This document shows positions 9,257 to 19,457 of a stretch of DNA of 64,000 bases, in pieces (position 1 is the stretch's first letter; each line of letters starts with the position of its first letter). A model generated the notes under the pieces. That model ran no database searches. It saw only the letters and a program-made list of their open reading frames with translations, and was not told the origin of the DNA. Where the stretch lies: assembly GCA_030913385.1 (NCBI GenBank), contig CP133159.1, positions 2,874,584-2,938,583 of the forward strand. Direction: 5' to 3'. Source of the DNA: Cytophagaceae bacterium ABcell3. Lineage in GTDB: Bacteria > Bacteroidota > Bacteroidia > Cytophagales > Cytophagaceae. The translations under genes were made by a program, and so were the position numbers.

Positions 9257-10744
9257 CTATTTTCTTCTACGCTGCGACTTCCATTTGCTAGACTTTTGGA
9301 GGAATTGAGATGTTTCTTTTTGTGTCTTTGTGCTGCTGACCAGAAAGCCTGCCAAAGCGGCTGCTACCTCTATTTCTTGCCCTCCTTTGGCCTGATGGAG
9401 GTTGTGAGGTTTAAAGTTCTTGGCTACAAAGTGGGTGTCAAACTTTCCTGAGGTAAAATCCTTATGGTTCATGACCAGTTTTCCAAAAGGCAAAGTGGTT
9501 TCTATCCCAGTAATAAGGTATTCGTCAATTGCCCTGATCATTCTTTGAATAGCTTCTTGCCTGTCTTTTCCCCATACAACGAGTTTTGAAATCATTGGAT
9601 CGTAGTGCACGGGAATGGGCATTCCCTGAAGAAAAGCATCGTCTACTCTTACACCTGGCCCTTGGGGCACTACATAAGTGTTTAAGGTCCCTGTGTCTGG
9701 CAGGAAGTCATTGGCTGGATCTTCTGCATATACCCTTAATTCAATAGCGTGTCCATTGATGAACAAGTCTTCTTGTGAAAATGAGAGCTTTTCTCCTTTG
9801 GCAACAAGTACTTGTTCTTTTACCAAGTCTTTACCGGTGATCATTTCTGTAACAGGGTGCTCCACTTGTAGCCTGGTATTCATTTCAAGAAAATAAAAGT
9901 CGAGGTTTTGATCCAGGATAAATTCTACAGTTCCGGCTCCATAGTAATTGCATGAACGGGCTACGTCTATGGCTGCTTTTCCCATTGCTTCTCTTACTTC
10001 AGGTGTCAAAACCGAAGAGGGTGCTTCTTCCACTACTTTTTGATAGCGTCTTTGCACAGAGCACTCCCTTTCAAACAAGTGAACGATGTTCCCATGCTGA
10101 TCTCCCATGATCTGTATTTCTATGTGCCTAGGCGAAGAAATATATTTTTCAATAAATACAGCTCCATCTCCAAAAGAAGATTGGGCTTCGCTTACAGCAC
10201 GTTTCATTTGCTCTTCCAAGTCTTCAGGTTTTTCAACGATGCGCATACCTTTCCCACCACCACCTGCAGCTGCTTTAATAAGAATGGGGTAACCTGCAGC
10301 TTGCGCAATTTTATTAGCTTCTTTCAAATCACTGATGGCTTTGTCGCCTCCCGGAATCATTGGGATGTTATATTTGGAGACTGCGGCTTTGGCAGCAAGT
10401 TTATTGCCCATGATCTCTATTGATTTTGGATCGGGGCCTATAAATATTAAACCAGCATTTTTTACTTTTTCTGCAAATACTGCATTTTCTGACAAAAAAC
10501 CGTAGCCAGGATGGATAGCATCTGTACCCGAAGCTAAGGCAACCTCAATAATTTTGTCCGCTTTCAAATAAGATTCTGAAGAAGGGGCAGGTCCCAATAA
10601 ATATGCCTCGTCTGCAAAGCGAACATGTAGCGCTTCTCTATCCGCTTCACTATAAACAGCTACAGTTTGAATTTTCATTTCTTTTAAAGACCTGATAATT
10701 CTTAAGGCAATTTCTCCTCTATTAGCAACTAATACTTTCTTCAT
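9257..10744 (-). CDS. accC: Acyl-CoA carboxylase, biotin carboxylase subunit
   Basis: 495 residues with the full biotin carboxylase architecture: N-terminal MKKVLVANRGEIALRI, an ATP-grasp glycine loop AAAGGGGKGMRIV near residue 165, and the active-site block EMNTRLQVEHPVTE near 290. It carboxylates biotin on a carrier protein using ATP and bicarbonate, feeding acetyl- or propionyl-CoA carboxylase. It is some 45 residues longer than the E. coli AccC, with a basic C-terminal tail ending RRRK, which fits Bacteroidota acyl-CoA carboxylase subunits and leaves acetyl versus propionyl specificity open. No accB or carboxyltransferase gene is adjacent. Confidence 0.9.
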   Translation of the reverse strand: MKKVLVANRGEIALRIIRSLKEMKIQTVAVYSEADREALHVRFADEAYLLGPAPSSESYLKADKIIEVALASGTDAIHPGYGFLSENAVFAEKVKNAGLIFIGPDPKSIEIMGNKLAAKAAVSKYNIPMIPGGDKAISDLKEANKIAQAAGYPILIKAAAGGGGKGMRIVEKPEDLEEQMKRAVSEAQSSFGDGAVFIEKYISSPRHIEIQIMGDQHGNIVHLFERECSVQRRYQKVVEEAPSSVLTPEVREAMGKAAIDVARSCNYYGAGTVEFILDQNLDFYFLEMNTRLQVEHPVTEMITGKDLVKEQVLVAKGEKLSFSQEDLFINGHAIELRVYAEDPANDFLPDTGTLNTYVVPQGPGVRVDDAFLQGMPIPVHYDPMISKLVVWGKDRQEAIQRMIRAIDEYLITGIETTLPFGKLVMNHKDFTSGKFDTHFVAKNFKPHNLHQAKGGQEIEVAAALAGFLVSSTKTQKETSQFLQKSSKWKSQRRRK

Positions 10745-10843
10745 ATGCGCTTTTTAGTTTCCTTATATTACAATGGTATGAAAAAAATAAGAATTTGGAT
10801 ACTTAATTTTAATTTAGATTTATAAGAAATCATTAATAAATTG

Positions 10844-10851
10844 TAACTTTG
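10844..10851 (+). promoter_or_regulatory. Candidate -7 promoter element for the PLP enzyme
   Basis: TAACTTTG matches TAnnTTTG exactly, giving a predicted transcript start near 10858 and a leader of about 35 bases. A canonical -33 TTG is not seen at the usual distance. Confidence 0.45.
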
Positions 10852-10892
10852 TTTTCAATAAATGTAGTAGAACATTAAAACTGCTTAAAAAA

Positions 10893-12137
10893 TTGGATCT
10901 ATTTGACAAATTACTTACCGACCGTGGCCCTCTGGGTAAACACTCTCAGGTTGCCCATGGATATTTTGCTTTTCCTAAACTAGAGGGCGAGATTGCTCCA
11001 AAAATGAAATTTAGAGGAAAAGAAGTTCTTACGTGGAGTCTTAATAATTACTTGGGGCTAGCCAATCACCCAGAAGTTAGAAAGGCAGATTATGAAGGCG
11101 CTAAAGAATATGGATTGGCTTATCCGATGGGTGCTAGAATGATGTCTGGTAATTCAAACATTATTGAGCAGTTTGAAGCTGAACTTTCTGAATTTGTTGG
11201 GAAAGAGGATACCATGTTGCTAAATTATGGCTACCAGGGTATCATGTCGTTAATAGATGCTTTGGTAGGAAGGCATGATGTTATTGTTTATGATGCAGAG
11301 TCGCATGCAAGTATCGTGGATGGGGTAAGGCTGCACCAAGGCAAAAGGTTTGTGTTTGCACACAATGATATAGATAATCTTAAGAAGCAATTGGAAAGAG
11401 CATCTAAATTAGTCAAAGAGACTAATGGTGCTATTTTGGTAATTACAGAAGGTGTGTTTGGGATGGCTGGTGATATGGGTAAACTTAAGGAAATTGTAGA
11501 ACTTAAGAAGCAATTTAACTTTAGGTTACTTGTAGATGATGCGCATGGTTTTGGAACTTTGGGAAAAACTGGTGCTGGTACAGGAGAGGAGCAAGGGGTG
11601 CAAAATGAAATAGATCTTTACTTTTCTACCTTTGCTAAGTCTATGGCTGGTATAGGGGCTTTTATCTCTAGCAATGAGCAAGTGATTGAATACTTAAGAT
11701 ATAATACACGCTCTCAAATTTTTGCTAAAACCTTACCTATGCCTATTGTTATAGGTTTAAGAAAAAGGCTTGAATTGTTGAAATCGTCCCCTGAACTTAA
11801 AGATAAACTTTGGGTTGTTGTTAATGCACTTCAGAAAGGCCTAAAGGAGAAGGGCTTTAATATAGGCCGTACCGAGTCTCCAGTTACGCCAGTTATTCTT
11901 AGCGGTACTGAGAGCGAAGCTGCTCAAATGATTATAGACCTAAGAGAAAATTATAGTATCTTTTGTTCTATTGTTGTTTACCCTGTTGTTCCTAAGGATG
12001 TTATGATGCTTCGTATTATACCTACTGCTGAACATTCCCTTGAAGATGTGAATGTAACGATCAAGGCGTTTGAGGAAGTGGCTGTTAAGCTTAAAAACGG
12101 TATGTACGCCAGCGATCTATCACAAATATCTGTTTAA
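10893..12137 (+). CDS. Alpha-oxoamine synthase family PLP enzyme
   Basis: 414 residues of fold-type-I PLP enzyme. Visible features are SHASIVDG (His138, cofactor stacking), LLVDDAHGFG (Asp215, His218) and the Schiff-base lysine in STFAKSMAG (Lys249). The family condenses an amino acid with an acyl-CoA (8-amino-7-oxononanoate synthase, 2-amino-3-ketobutyrate ligase, serine palmitoyltransferase). This subtype, with GPLGKHSQ near the N-terminus and TFAKS at the lysine, is common in Bacteroidota and its substrate is not certain; a sphingolipid role is possible. The start is a TTG, since no in-frame ATG exists before residue 38 and the conserved N-terminus would be lost. A good -7 element supports it. 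Confidence 0.82.
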   Translation: MDLFDKLLTDRGPLGKHSQVAHGYFAFPKLEGEIAPKMKFRGKEVLTWSLNNYLGLANHPEVRKADYEGAKEYGLAYPMGARMMSGNSNIIEQFEAELSEFVGKEDTMLLNYGYQGIMSLIDALVGRHDVIVYDAESHASIVDGVRLHQGKRFVFAHNDIDNLKKQLERASKLVKETNGAILVITEGVFGMAGDMGKLKEIVELKKQFNFRLLVDDAHGFGTLGKTGAGTGEEQGVQNEIDLYFSTFAKSMAGIGAFISSNEQVIEYLRYNTRSQIFAKTLPMPIVIGLRKRLELLKSSPELKDKLWVVVNALQKGLKEKGFNIGRTESPVTPVILSGTESEAAQMIIDLRENYSIFCSIVVYPVVPKDVMMLRIIPTAEHSLEDVNVTIKAFEEVAVKLKNGMYASDLSQISV

Positions 12138-12264
12138 ACAATCTTTGATTTGTAAGATTTATTAAAAATATGCTTTATTTCGATGAAGATCTTTGCAAAT
12201 CATTGAGATATATGTAAATTAGAGCGTTGGAAAAATATTAATAACCTAAAAATTTTTTAGCAGA

Positions 12265-12447
12265 ATGAAGAGATATGAAGAAATCAAGGATCTAATTTTA
12301 TCTTTGGAAGCAGACTTTCAAAAATTTTATGACAAAGGTAACTCAGCGGCTGGAACCCGAGTAAGAAAAGGTATGCAAGAGCTTAAGAATATTGCTCAAG
12401 AGATCAGAGTTGAGGTTCAGAACATGAAAAACAACGAAACTGCTTAA
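12265..12447 (+). CDS. Histone H1-like (Hc1 family) protein
   Basis: 60 residues, with the run KGNSAAGTRVRKGMQELK typical of bacterial Hc1-like proteins, a single helical domain rich in Lys, Arg and Glu. Such proteins are thought to bind DNA and compact or modulate the nucleoid. The ATG follows an A/T-rich leader without a Shine-Dalgarno sequence, and a strong terminator lies directly after the gene, so it forms its own short transcript. Confidence 0.75.
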   Translation: MKRYEEIKDLILSLEADFQKFYDKGNSAAGTRVRKGMQELKNIAQEIRVEVQNMKNNETA

Positions 12448-12473
12448 ATGATTGGATTCTTCAATTATGTTTG

Positions 12474-12512
12474 CATAAAAAAAGCTGTTTATTATAAACA
12501 GCTTTTTTTATG
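12474..12512. terminator. Perfect palindromic terminator
   Basis: CATAAAAAAAGCTGTTTAT at 12474..12492 is exactly complementary to 12494..12512, with T7 in the right arm and A7 in the left. It terminates the Hc1-like gene and could act on both strands. Confidence 0.9.
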
Positions 12513-12580
12513 TCTTGACCCTAGCGCTGTACGCTTTGCGACTCAAAAATGGTGGTTTGTTGCTACTTTGCTCATCATGA

Positions 12581-12606
12581 TGAAACCAATCGCATAACTC
12601 AGATTA
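12581..12606. repeat. Fragment similar to 34699..34727
   Basis: TGAAACCAATCGCATAACTC followed by AGATTA resembles AGAAACCTATCGCATAATTCAGGTTT at 34699..34727, with similar bases (TTTGCTC, ATGA) just upstream in both. It may be a degenerate end of the AACCTG repeat family or a second family. Confidence 0.35.
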
Positions 12607-12634
12607 AAAAAAAGCCGGAACATTGTCCGGCTTT
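12606..12634 (-). terminator. Terminator of the ligA-dapA operon
   Basis: AAAGCCGGA (12611..12619) pairs with TCCGGCTTT (12626..12634). On the minus strand the stem is followed by a run of T, about 50 bp after the dapA stop. Confidence 0.85.
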
Positions 12635-12682
12635 GAGGATTTATTTTGTACGTAATAGAATGCGCTATTGCATATTTCAGCT

Positions 12683-13561
12683 TTAGTTCACTTCTGTCAT
12701 TTTCTCACGTATTCTGTCTTTCAATGAGTCGCTGCATTTTACCAAAGGTAACCTTACATGACCTTCGCAAATATTAAGAAGTTCTAAGGCTTGTTTGATG
12801 CCTACAGGGTTGCTTTCTTCATAAAGCAAAGGGTTGAGGCCTGAAAAGGATTTTAATATAGGTAGTGCGTCCTGAAAATTCTGGTCAAGGCTTTTTCTTA
12901 CCATTTCAGAATACTGTGAAGGATATGCATTGGCAAGAACAGATATAACGCCCTTGGCTCCAATTGAGATCATTGGAACTGTAAGCATATCGTCTCCTGA
13001 TATTAGGTAGAAGTCTTGAGCTGCACCTTTTACCACTTCCAGCCCCTGTGTGAGATCGCCTCCTGCATCTTTTACACCTATAATGTTAGGGTGTTGTGAA
13101 AGCCTGATAGTGGTCTGTGCCGTTATGTTTACCCCTGTCCTTCCCGGAACGTTGTAAAGGATGATTGGCACAGGGCAGTTGTCTGCTATGGCTATGTAAT
13201 GTTGGTATATTCCTTCCTGACTGGGTTTGTTGTAATAAGGGCAAACTGATAATACTGCTTTGACGCCTTCCAGGTCTGTGGATTTTATCCTGGAGATTGT
13301 ATCTGCTGTATTATTGCCTCCAATACCATATACTATGGGCAACTTGCCTTGAAGGTGTTTCTTGGCTGTATCCAGCAGTAAGGTTTTCTCTTGCGAATTA
13401 GTTGTTGCAGATTCCGCAGTTGTTCCATTTACAACAACATAGTCAACTCCTCCTTTCAGAACATGATCTAAAAGTCTGCCAAAGGCTGCTAGATCAGGAG
13501 TGAGATCAGCTTTGAAAGGTGTTGCTAGTGCTACACCGGTACCGGTAATGTCAATACCCAT
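12683..13561 (-). CDS. dapA: 4-hydroxy-tetrahydrodipicolinate synthase
   Basis: 292 residues, the normal length for DapA. It condenses pyruvate with aspartate semialdehyde in the lysine and diaminopimelate pathway in the cytoplasm. Visible residues are the substrate loop NGTTAES (about 45-51), the catalytic Tyr136 in LYNVPGRTG and the Schiff-base Lys164 in GVKDAGGD. Its start codon directly abuts the stop of the preceding gene, so it is the last gene of the ligA operon and needs no promoter of its own. Other family members (NanA, KDG aldolases) are less likely given the Thr pair and GRTG motif. Confidence 0.93.
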   Translation of the reverse strand: MGIDITGTGVALATPFKADLTPDLAAFGRLLDHVLKGGVDYVVVNGTTAESATTNSQEKTLLLDTAKKHLQGKLPIVYGIGGNNTADTISRIKSTDLEGVKAVLSVCPYYNKPSQEGIYQHYIAIADNCPVPIILYNVPGRTGVNITAQTTIRLSQHPNIIGVKDAGGDLTQGLEVVKGAAQDFYLISGDDMLTVPMISIGAKGVISVLANAYPSQYSEMVRKSLDQNFQDALPILKSFSGLNPLLYEESNPVGIKQALELLNICEGHVRLPLVKCSDSLKDRIREKMTEVN

Positions 13562-16092
<2,531 letters not shown>

Positions 16093-16105
16093 TCAATAAT
16101 TTCTG

Positions 16106-16113
16106 CAAATGTA
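16106..16113 (-). promoter_or_regulatory. Candidate -7 element of the ligA operon
   Basis: The minus strand reads TACATTTG, an exact TAnnTTTG match, 17 bp before the ligA ATG. The predicted leader is only a few bases. No clear -33 box was found. Confidence 0.45.
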
Positions 16114-16260
16114 ACTAATACATCTATATTTTAATACCTAAAAAGGAAAAGAGGGTAGGGGTAATTTCTTTTCATTTGATGCCGTAAATGAAATTAGGGT
16201 ATTGGCTAGGGCTTTGGCTGCTACAGCGGTTGCAGTTAAGGGAGCCTAAAGCCTATTTTT

Positions 16261-16974
16261 TTATTTACAGAACTTCTTCTTAAAATTTAATGCTTCTTTG
16301 TTCCCTAGGTTGATGCTTTTTTCTAAAGTCTCACATCCTTCTGAAGTCTTTCCTGAAAAAATTTGTGCTAAGCCTAGACCTTGGTAAGCTTTGGCGTAAT
16401 TTTTATTGATACTAATCGCTTTCTTTAAATCTTTAATAGCCCCTTTATAATCTGTTAATACCAGTTTGACGTTTCCTCTATTGCACCAAATTTTCTCGTC
16501 AGCAGGGTCAAAGCTTAGTGCCTTGTTAAAATCATTGAGCGCACTGGTATAATTGCCTGCGGTAAAATAAGAAATTCCCCTATTGGTATAAATATCTGGG
16601 TGTTCACCTTTGAGCTTTAACGCAATGTTATAGTCCTTCAAAGCTTTTTCTACTTCATTGTTCTCAAAAAATGCTTTGCCTCTGTTGTAATACGGTCTAT
16701 AGTCTAAAGAGTCCAGCTCAATACTTTTACTAAAACATTTGATGCTTTCTTCCATATTATGGAGTTCAAGAAAGGCAATGCCTCTCATATTGTATACATC
16801 TGTACGTGCGGTATTGTGTTCCAGTATTTTTCCTGTAATATCTATAACACCTTTGTAATTTTTTTCATGAAGCATACGTGTTGCTTCTAGTTGTAGTTCT
16901 TGGGTGGAAGGACGGCATGAAACGGTTAGGATCAAAAGGACAATAGGAGCGAGTATGTAGCTTAGGTTGTTCAT
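16261..16974 (-). CDS. TPR-repeat lipoprotein
   Basis: 237 residues. A lipoprotein signal peptide ends in LTVSC with Cys20 as the lipidated residue, followed by about six tetratricopeptide repeats (from near residue 35 to 225) showing the A-x-x-x-Y/F-x-x-A pattern, such as AYYNRGKAFF-type helices and ALNDFNKALSFDP. It is probably anchored in the envelope and works as a protein-protein scaffold. Partners are unknown and the gene stands alone. Confidence 0.85.
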   Translation of the reverse strand: MNNLSYILAPIVLLILTVSCRPSTQELQLEATRMLHEKNYKGVIDITGKILEHNTARTDVYNMRGIAFLELHNMEESIKCFSKSIELDSLDYRPYYNRGKAFFENNEVEKALKDYNIALKLKGEHPDIYTNRGISYFTAGNYTSALNDFNKALSFDPADEKIWCNRGNVKLVLTDYKGAIKDLKKAISINKNYAKAYQGLGLAQIFSGKTSEGCETLEKSINLGNKEALNFKKKFCK

Positions 16975-17099
16975 TCCATGTAATTTTTTTTTAATTTATT
17001 AGCCTTTGTTTAACATTTTTTTTCTACTTGTTGTTATAAAATATATATCCTTATTTCTTAAAAGTAAAGCTATATTTTAAAATTTGGAGGAAACAGACA

Positions 17100-17408
17100 A
17101 TGGACATTAAGATAAAACATGATAGTGATCATAACAAATTCTTTGCCATAATTGCTGGAAAAGAGTGTAGTCTAAGATACGAAAAAATGAACAATAATGT
17201 AATAGATGCAAAGCTTATGTTTGTCCCTAAGAATATGAGAGGGCAGGGAATCGCTAGTCAACTAGTGGAGCAAGCTGTAAATTTTGCAAAGAAAAACAAT
17301 TACAGAATAAAGCCAACCTGCTCATATGTGGATGAATATATAAGAGGAAATGCAAAGTACCTACCTATTTTGGCGGAAGACGCAGAACCTGTAACAGCAA
17401 ATAAATAA
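17100..17408 (+). CDS. Small GNAT-family N-acetyltransferase (YjdJ-like)
   Basis: 102 residues. The core MFVPKNMRGQGIASQLVEQAV is the acetyl-CoA-binding motif A, with the R/Q-x-x-G-x-G/A signature. The C-terminal KPTCSYVDEYI is typical of the very small Acetyltransf_CG subgroup, whose substrate is unknown. The start is supported by GGAGGA about 12 bases upstream, one of the few Shine-Dalgarno-like sequences in the window. A terminator follows directly. Confidence 0.85.
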   Translation: MDIKIKHDSDHNKFFAIIAGKECSLRYEKMNNNVIDAKLMFVPKNMRGQGIASQLVEQAVNFAKKNNYRIKPTCSYVDEYIRGNAKYLPILAEDAEPVTANK

Positions 17409-17437
17409 ACTTAATTGACCTTGAAAAAATATTGAAG

Positions 17438-17461
17438 AAGCGCAGAAATGCGCTTTTTTTT
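17438..17461 (+). terminator. Terminator of the small GNAT gene
   Basis: AAGCGCA and TGCGCTT around GAAA, followed by a run of T, 29 bases after the stop codon. Confidence 0.85.
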
Positions 17462-17601
17462 GAATAATTGCTTTTAACCTGAAAAAGGAATAGAGTTTTT
17501 GCAAAATAACTTCAAATCAGGCGCTTCACTTTTAATGAATCAAAGGACGTTCTTAACGTACTTTAGCAATTTGCAATATTACAGTAGATAAATAAGCAGA
17601 A

Positions 17602-17627
17602 AACCGTTTGGTGTTAGTCAAACGGTT
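17602..17627 (-). terminator. Hairpin downstream of the PorT-like gene
   Basis: AACCGTTTG and CAAACGGTT (9 bp) around an 8-base loop, 35 bp after the minus-strand stop. On the minus strand a short T-run follows. Confidence 0.65.
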
Positions 17628-17661
17628 CTGCTACAATTAATTATATGAGTTTTTGTACTGG

Positions 17662-18333
17662 TTAACAACCGGTCCTTCTTCCGCCAAAAGTCCAGCCAAA
17701 GGTTACTTGTCCGAAGTGTTCTCTTGCTGGGTTTACAAAAGACTCGGGGTTGTTATTACTTCCTCCGAAATCGCCAAACCCACGTCCGTATCTTACGCCT
17801 AAGCTGAACCCTGAGAAGAACTCGTAACCCAGACCTACTACAGCAGCGTATTCTAATCTATTTTCCACATCTCCACTAGTAACCCCTGTAGCTCCTTCGG
17901 GGCTTGCAAATTGATGTCTTGACCTTAACAGATAAGACGCTTGTGGACCTGCTAGAAAATGTAGACCTCTAGTAACATTGATTCTTAAGAAAACTGGAAG
18001 GTCTAAGTATTCGACCCTTCGCTCATAGTTTTCAAGTGGCATATCTGTTACTGGGTCTGTTGCTGTGCCTGGTGATCTGTTTACAGAACCTTCTCTTGAA
18101 TATAGAAGCTCTGGTTGCAAAGCAAAACTTCTGCTGAAACCAATGATACCAAAAACACCCATGTGGTACCCGTATAAATCTCCACCGTATAGCCCTTCAG
18201 AATCTTGGAATTGGTTATAGTTAAAACCTCCTCTAATACCAAAACCCGACTTCTGTGCAAAAGCTGAGTTGCTTGAAAATATCAAACCTGCGATTAACAA
18301 AACAACTACCTTAAAACCCTTCTTTATATCCAT
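17662..18333 (-). CDS. PorT-like outer-membrane beta-barrel protein
   Basis: 223 residues with signal peptide (residues 1-26, cut after SAFA) and an eight-strand barrel pattern beginning GFGIRGGFNYNQF. Strands such as FALQPELLYSREG, LHFLAGPQASYLL, GLGYEFFSGFSLGVRYG and a final VTFGWTFGG are typical of the PorT/OmpA-like barrel family of Bacteroidota. Many members are simply outer-membrane proteins of unknown cargo. It ends in RRTGC rather than a terminal aromatic, a small oddity. Confidence 0.82.
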   Translation of the reverse strand: MDIKKGFKVVVLLIAGLIFSSNSAFAQKSGFGIRGGFNYNQFQDSEGLYGGDLYGYHMGVFGIIGFSRSFALQPELLYSREGSVNRSPGTATDPVTDMPLENYERRVEYLDLPVFLRINVTRGLHFLAGPQASYLLRSRHQFASPEGATGVTSGDVENRLEYAAVVGLGYEFFSGFSLGVRYGRGFGDFGGSNNNPESFVNPAREHFGQVTFGWTFGGRRTGC

Positions 18334-18517
18334 TGCTGTGTTTTGTTTACTTTCTATACCTATTCTACTTTACCTCAATTTTTACTTAAAGCTTTTGTTA
18401 ATTCAACCTGTGCTAAAAACAAATTGTTTAGTTTGCCTATTTTGTAAATATGTTATGTAATGAATGGATTGAGTAATTTTATAAGTAGTTTATAGATTAG
18501 AAAAACGCTTGAAGGAG

Positions 18518-19249
18518 ATGGCCTGGGTACGTGCTTTAATAAGAAAACTTTTTCATTTTGCTAAGATGCTTATAGTTATAGGTTTTCTGTTGAGCATTTT
18601 TTTTACAATTTTATTTAGGTACGTCTCCCCGCCTATCACTCCTTTGATGGTACTGCGTGGTTGGAATATGTGGCAAACTGATGGGGTGTATAAAGTCGAT
18701 AAAGAATGGGTGCCGCTTAGGGAAATGTCGGCACACTTGCCGGTGGCGGTTATTTCGTCAGAGGACCAGAAGTTTTTATTTCATTATGGGTTTGATTGGG
18801 ACGCTATTCAAAAAGCTTGGCAAAACAACAGCAACCCAAACAGGAAGCACTTAAAAGGTGGCAGTACAATTTCCCAACAAGTCGCTAAGAATGTTTTTTT
18901 ATGGCCTGACCGGACTTGGCTTAGAAAAGGATTTGAGGCTTACTTTACTCTTTTAATAGAAATATTTTGGCCTAAAGAAAGGATCTTAGAGGTTTATCTT
19001 AATGTGATAGAAACGGGAAACGGTGTTTACGGGGTTGAACGCATAAGTCAAGCTTGTTTTAGCAAAAGCGCCAAACATCTCTCTAAGGAGGAGGCTGCAT
19101 TAATTGTTGCGACTATCCCCAATCCGAGGTTATGGTCTCCTTGTACCCCAAATTTTTATATTCACAACCGTAAAAACAATATTCTTAAAGCCATGGGTAA
19201 TGTAAATAGGGTTTTTAAGTATTCAAAGTCTGCACAAAACAAAAAATAG
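18518..19249 (+). CDS. mtgA: Monofunctional peptidoglycan glycosyltransferase
   Basis: 243 residues. One N-terminal transmembrane helix (about 15-37) is followed by a GT51 domain with motif 1 SSEDQKFLFHYGFDWDAI (catalytic Glu in EDQ), KGGSTISQQVAKNVFLW, and EIFWPKERILEVYLN. It polymerises lipid II glycan chains at the inner membrane. No transpeptidase domain is present, which defines the monofunctional type. I chose the ATG at 18518; an in-frame TTG at 18509 would add three residues. The AAGGAG immediately before the ATG is too close to be a normal ribosome site for it. Confidence 0.92.
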   Translation: MAWVRALIRKLFHFAKMLIVIGFLLSIFFTILFRYVSPPITPLMVLRGWNMWQTDGVYKVDKEWVPLREMSAHLPVAVISSEDQKFLFHYGFDWDAIQKAWQNNSNPNRKHLKGGSTISQQVAKNVFLWPDRTWLRKGFEAYFTLLIEIFWPKERILEVYLNVIETGNGVYGVERISQACFSKSAKHLSKEEAALIVATIPNPRLWSPCTPNFYIHNRKNNILKAMGNVNRVFKYSKSAQNKK

Positions 19250-19395
19250 GAGGCACTTAAAACAAGATGTCGTTTATTCATATGTGAAATTTTCTCGCCT
19301 GAAGTTGTAATAGGCTTTTTGAAAAATTACGAAAACTTCAATTTTGCCTCTTTTGTAATCTTTTGCTGTAATTCCACTTTATACATTCCAAAAGC

Positions 19396-19427
19396 ATAAA
19401 AAAAGCTGCCATTTTGAGGCAGCCTTT
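19396..19427 (-). terminator. Terminator of glgB
   Basis: GCTGCC and GGCAGC with flanking A and T runs, about 30 bp past the minus-strand stop. On the minus strand the stem is followed by T7. Confidence 0.8.
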
Positions 19428-19457
19428 TAAATTGTGTAATATAACTTTATATTAAAT

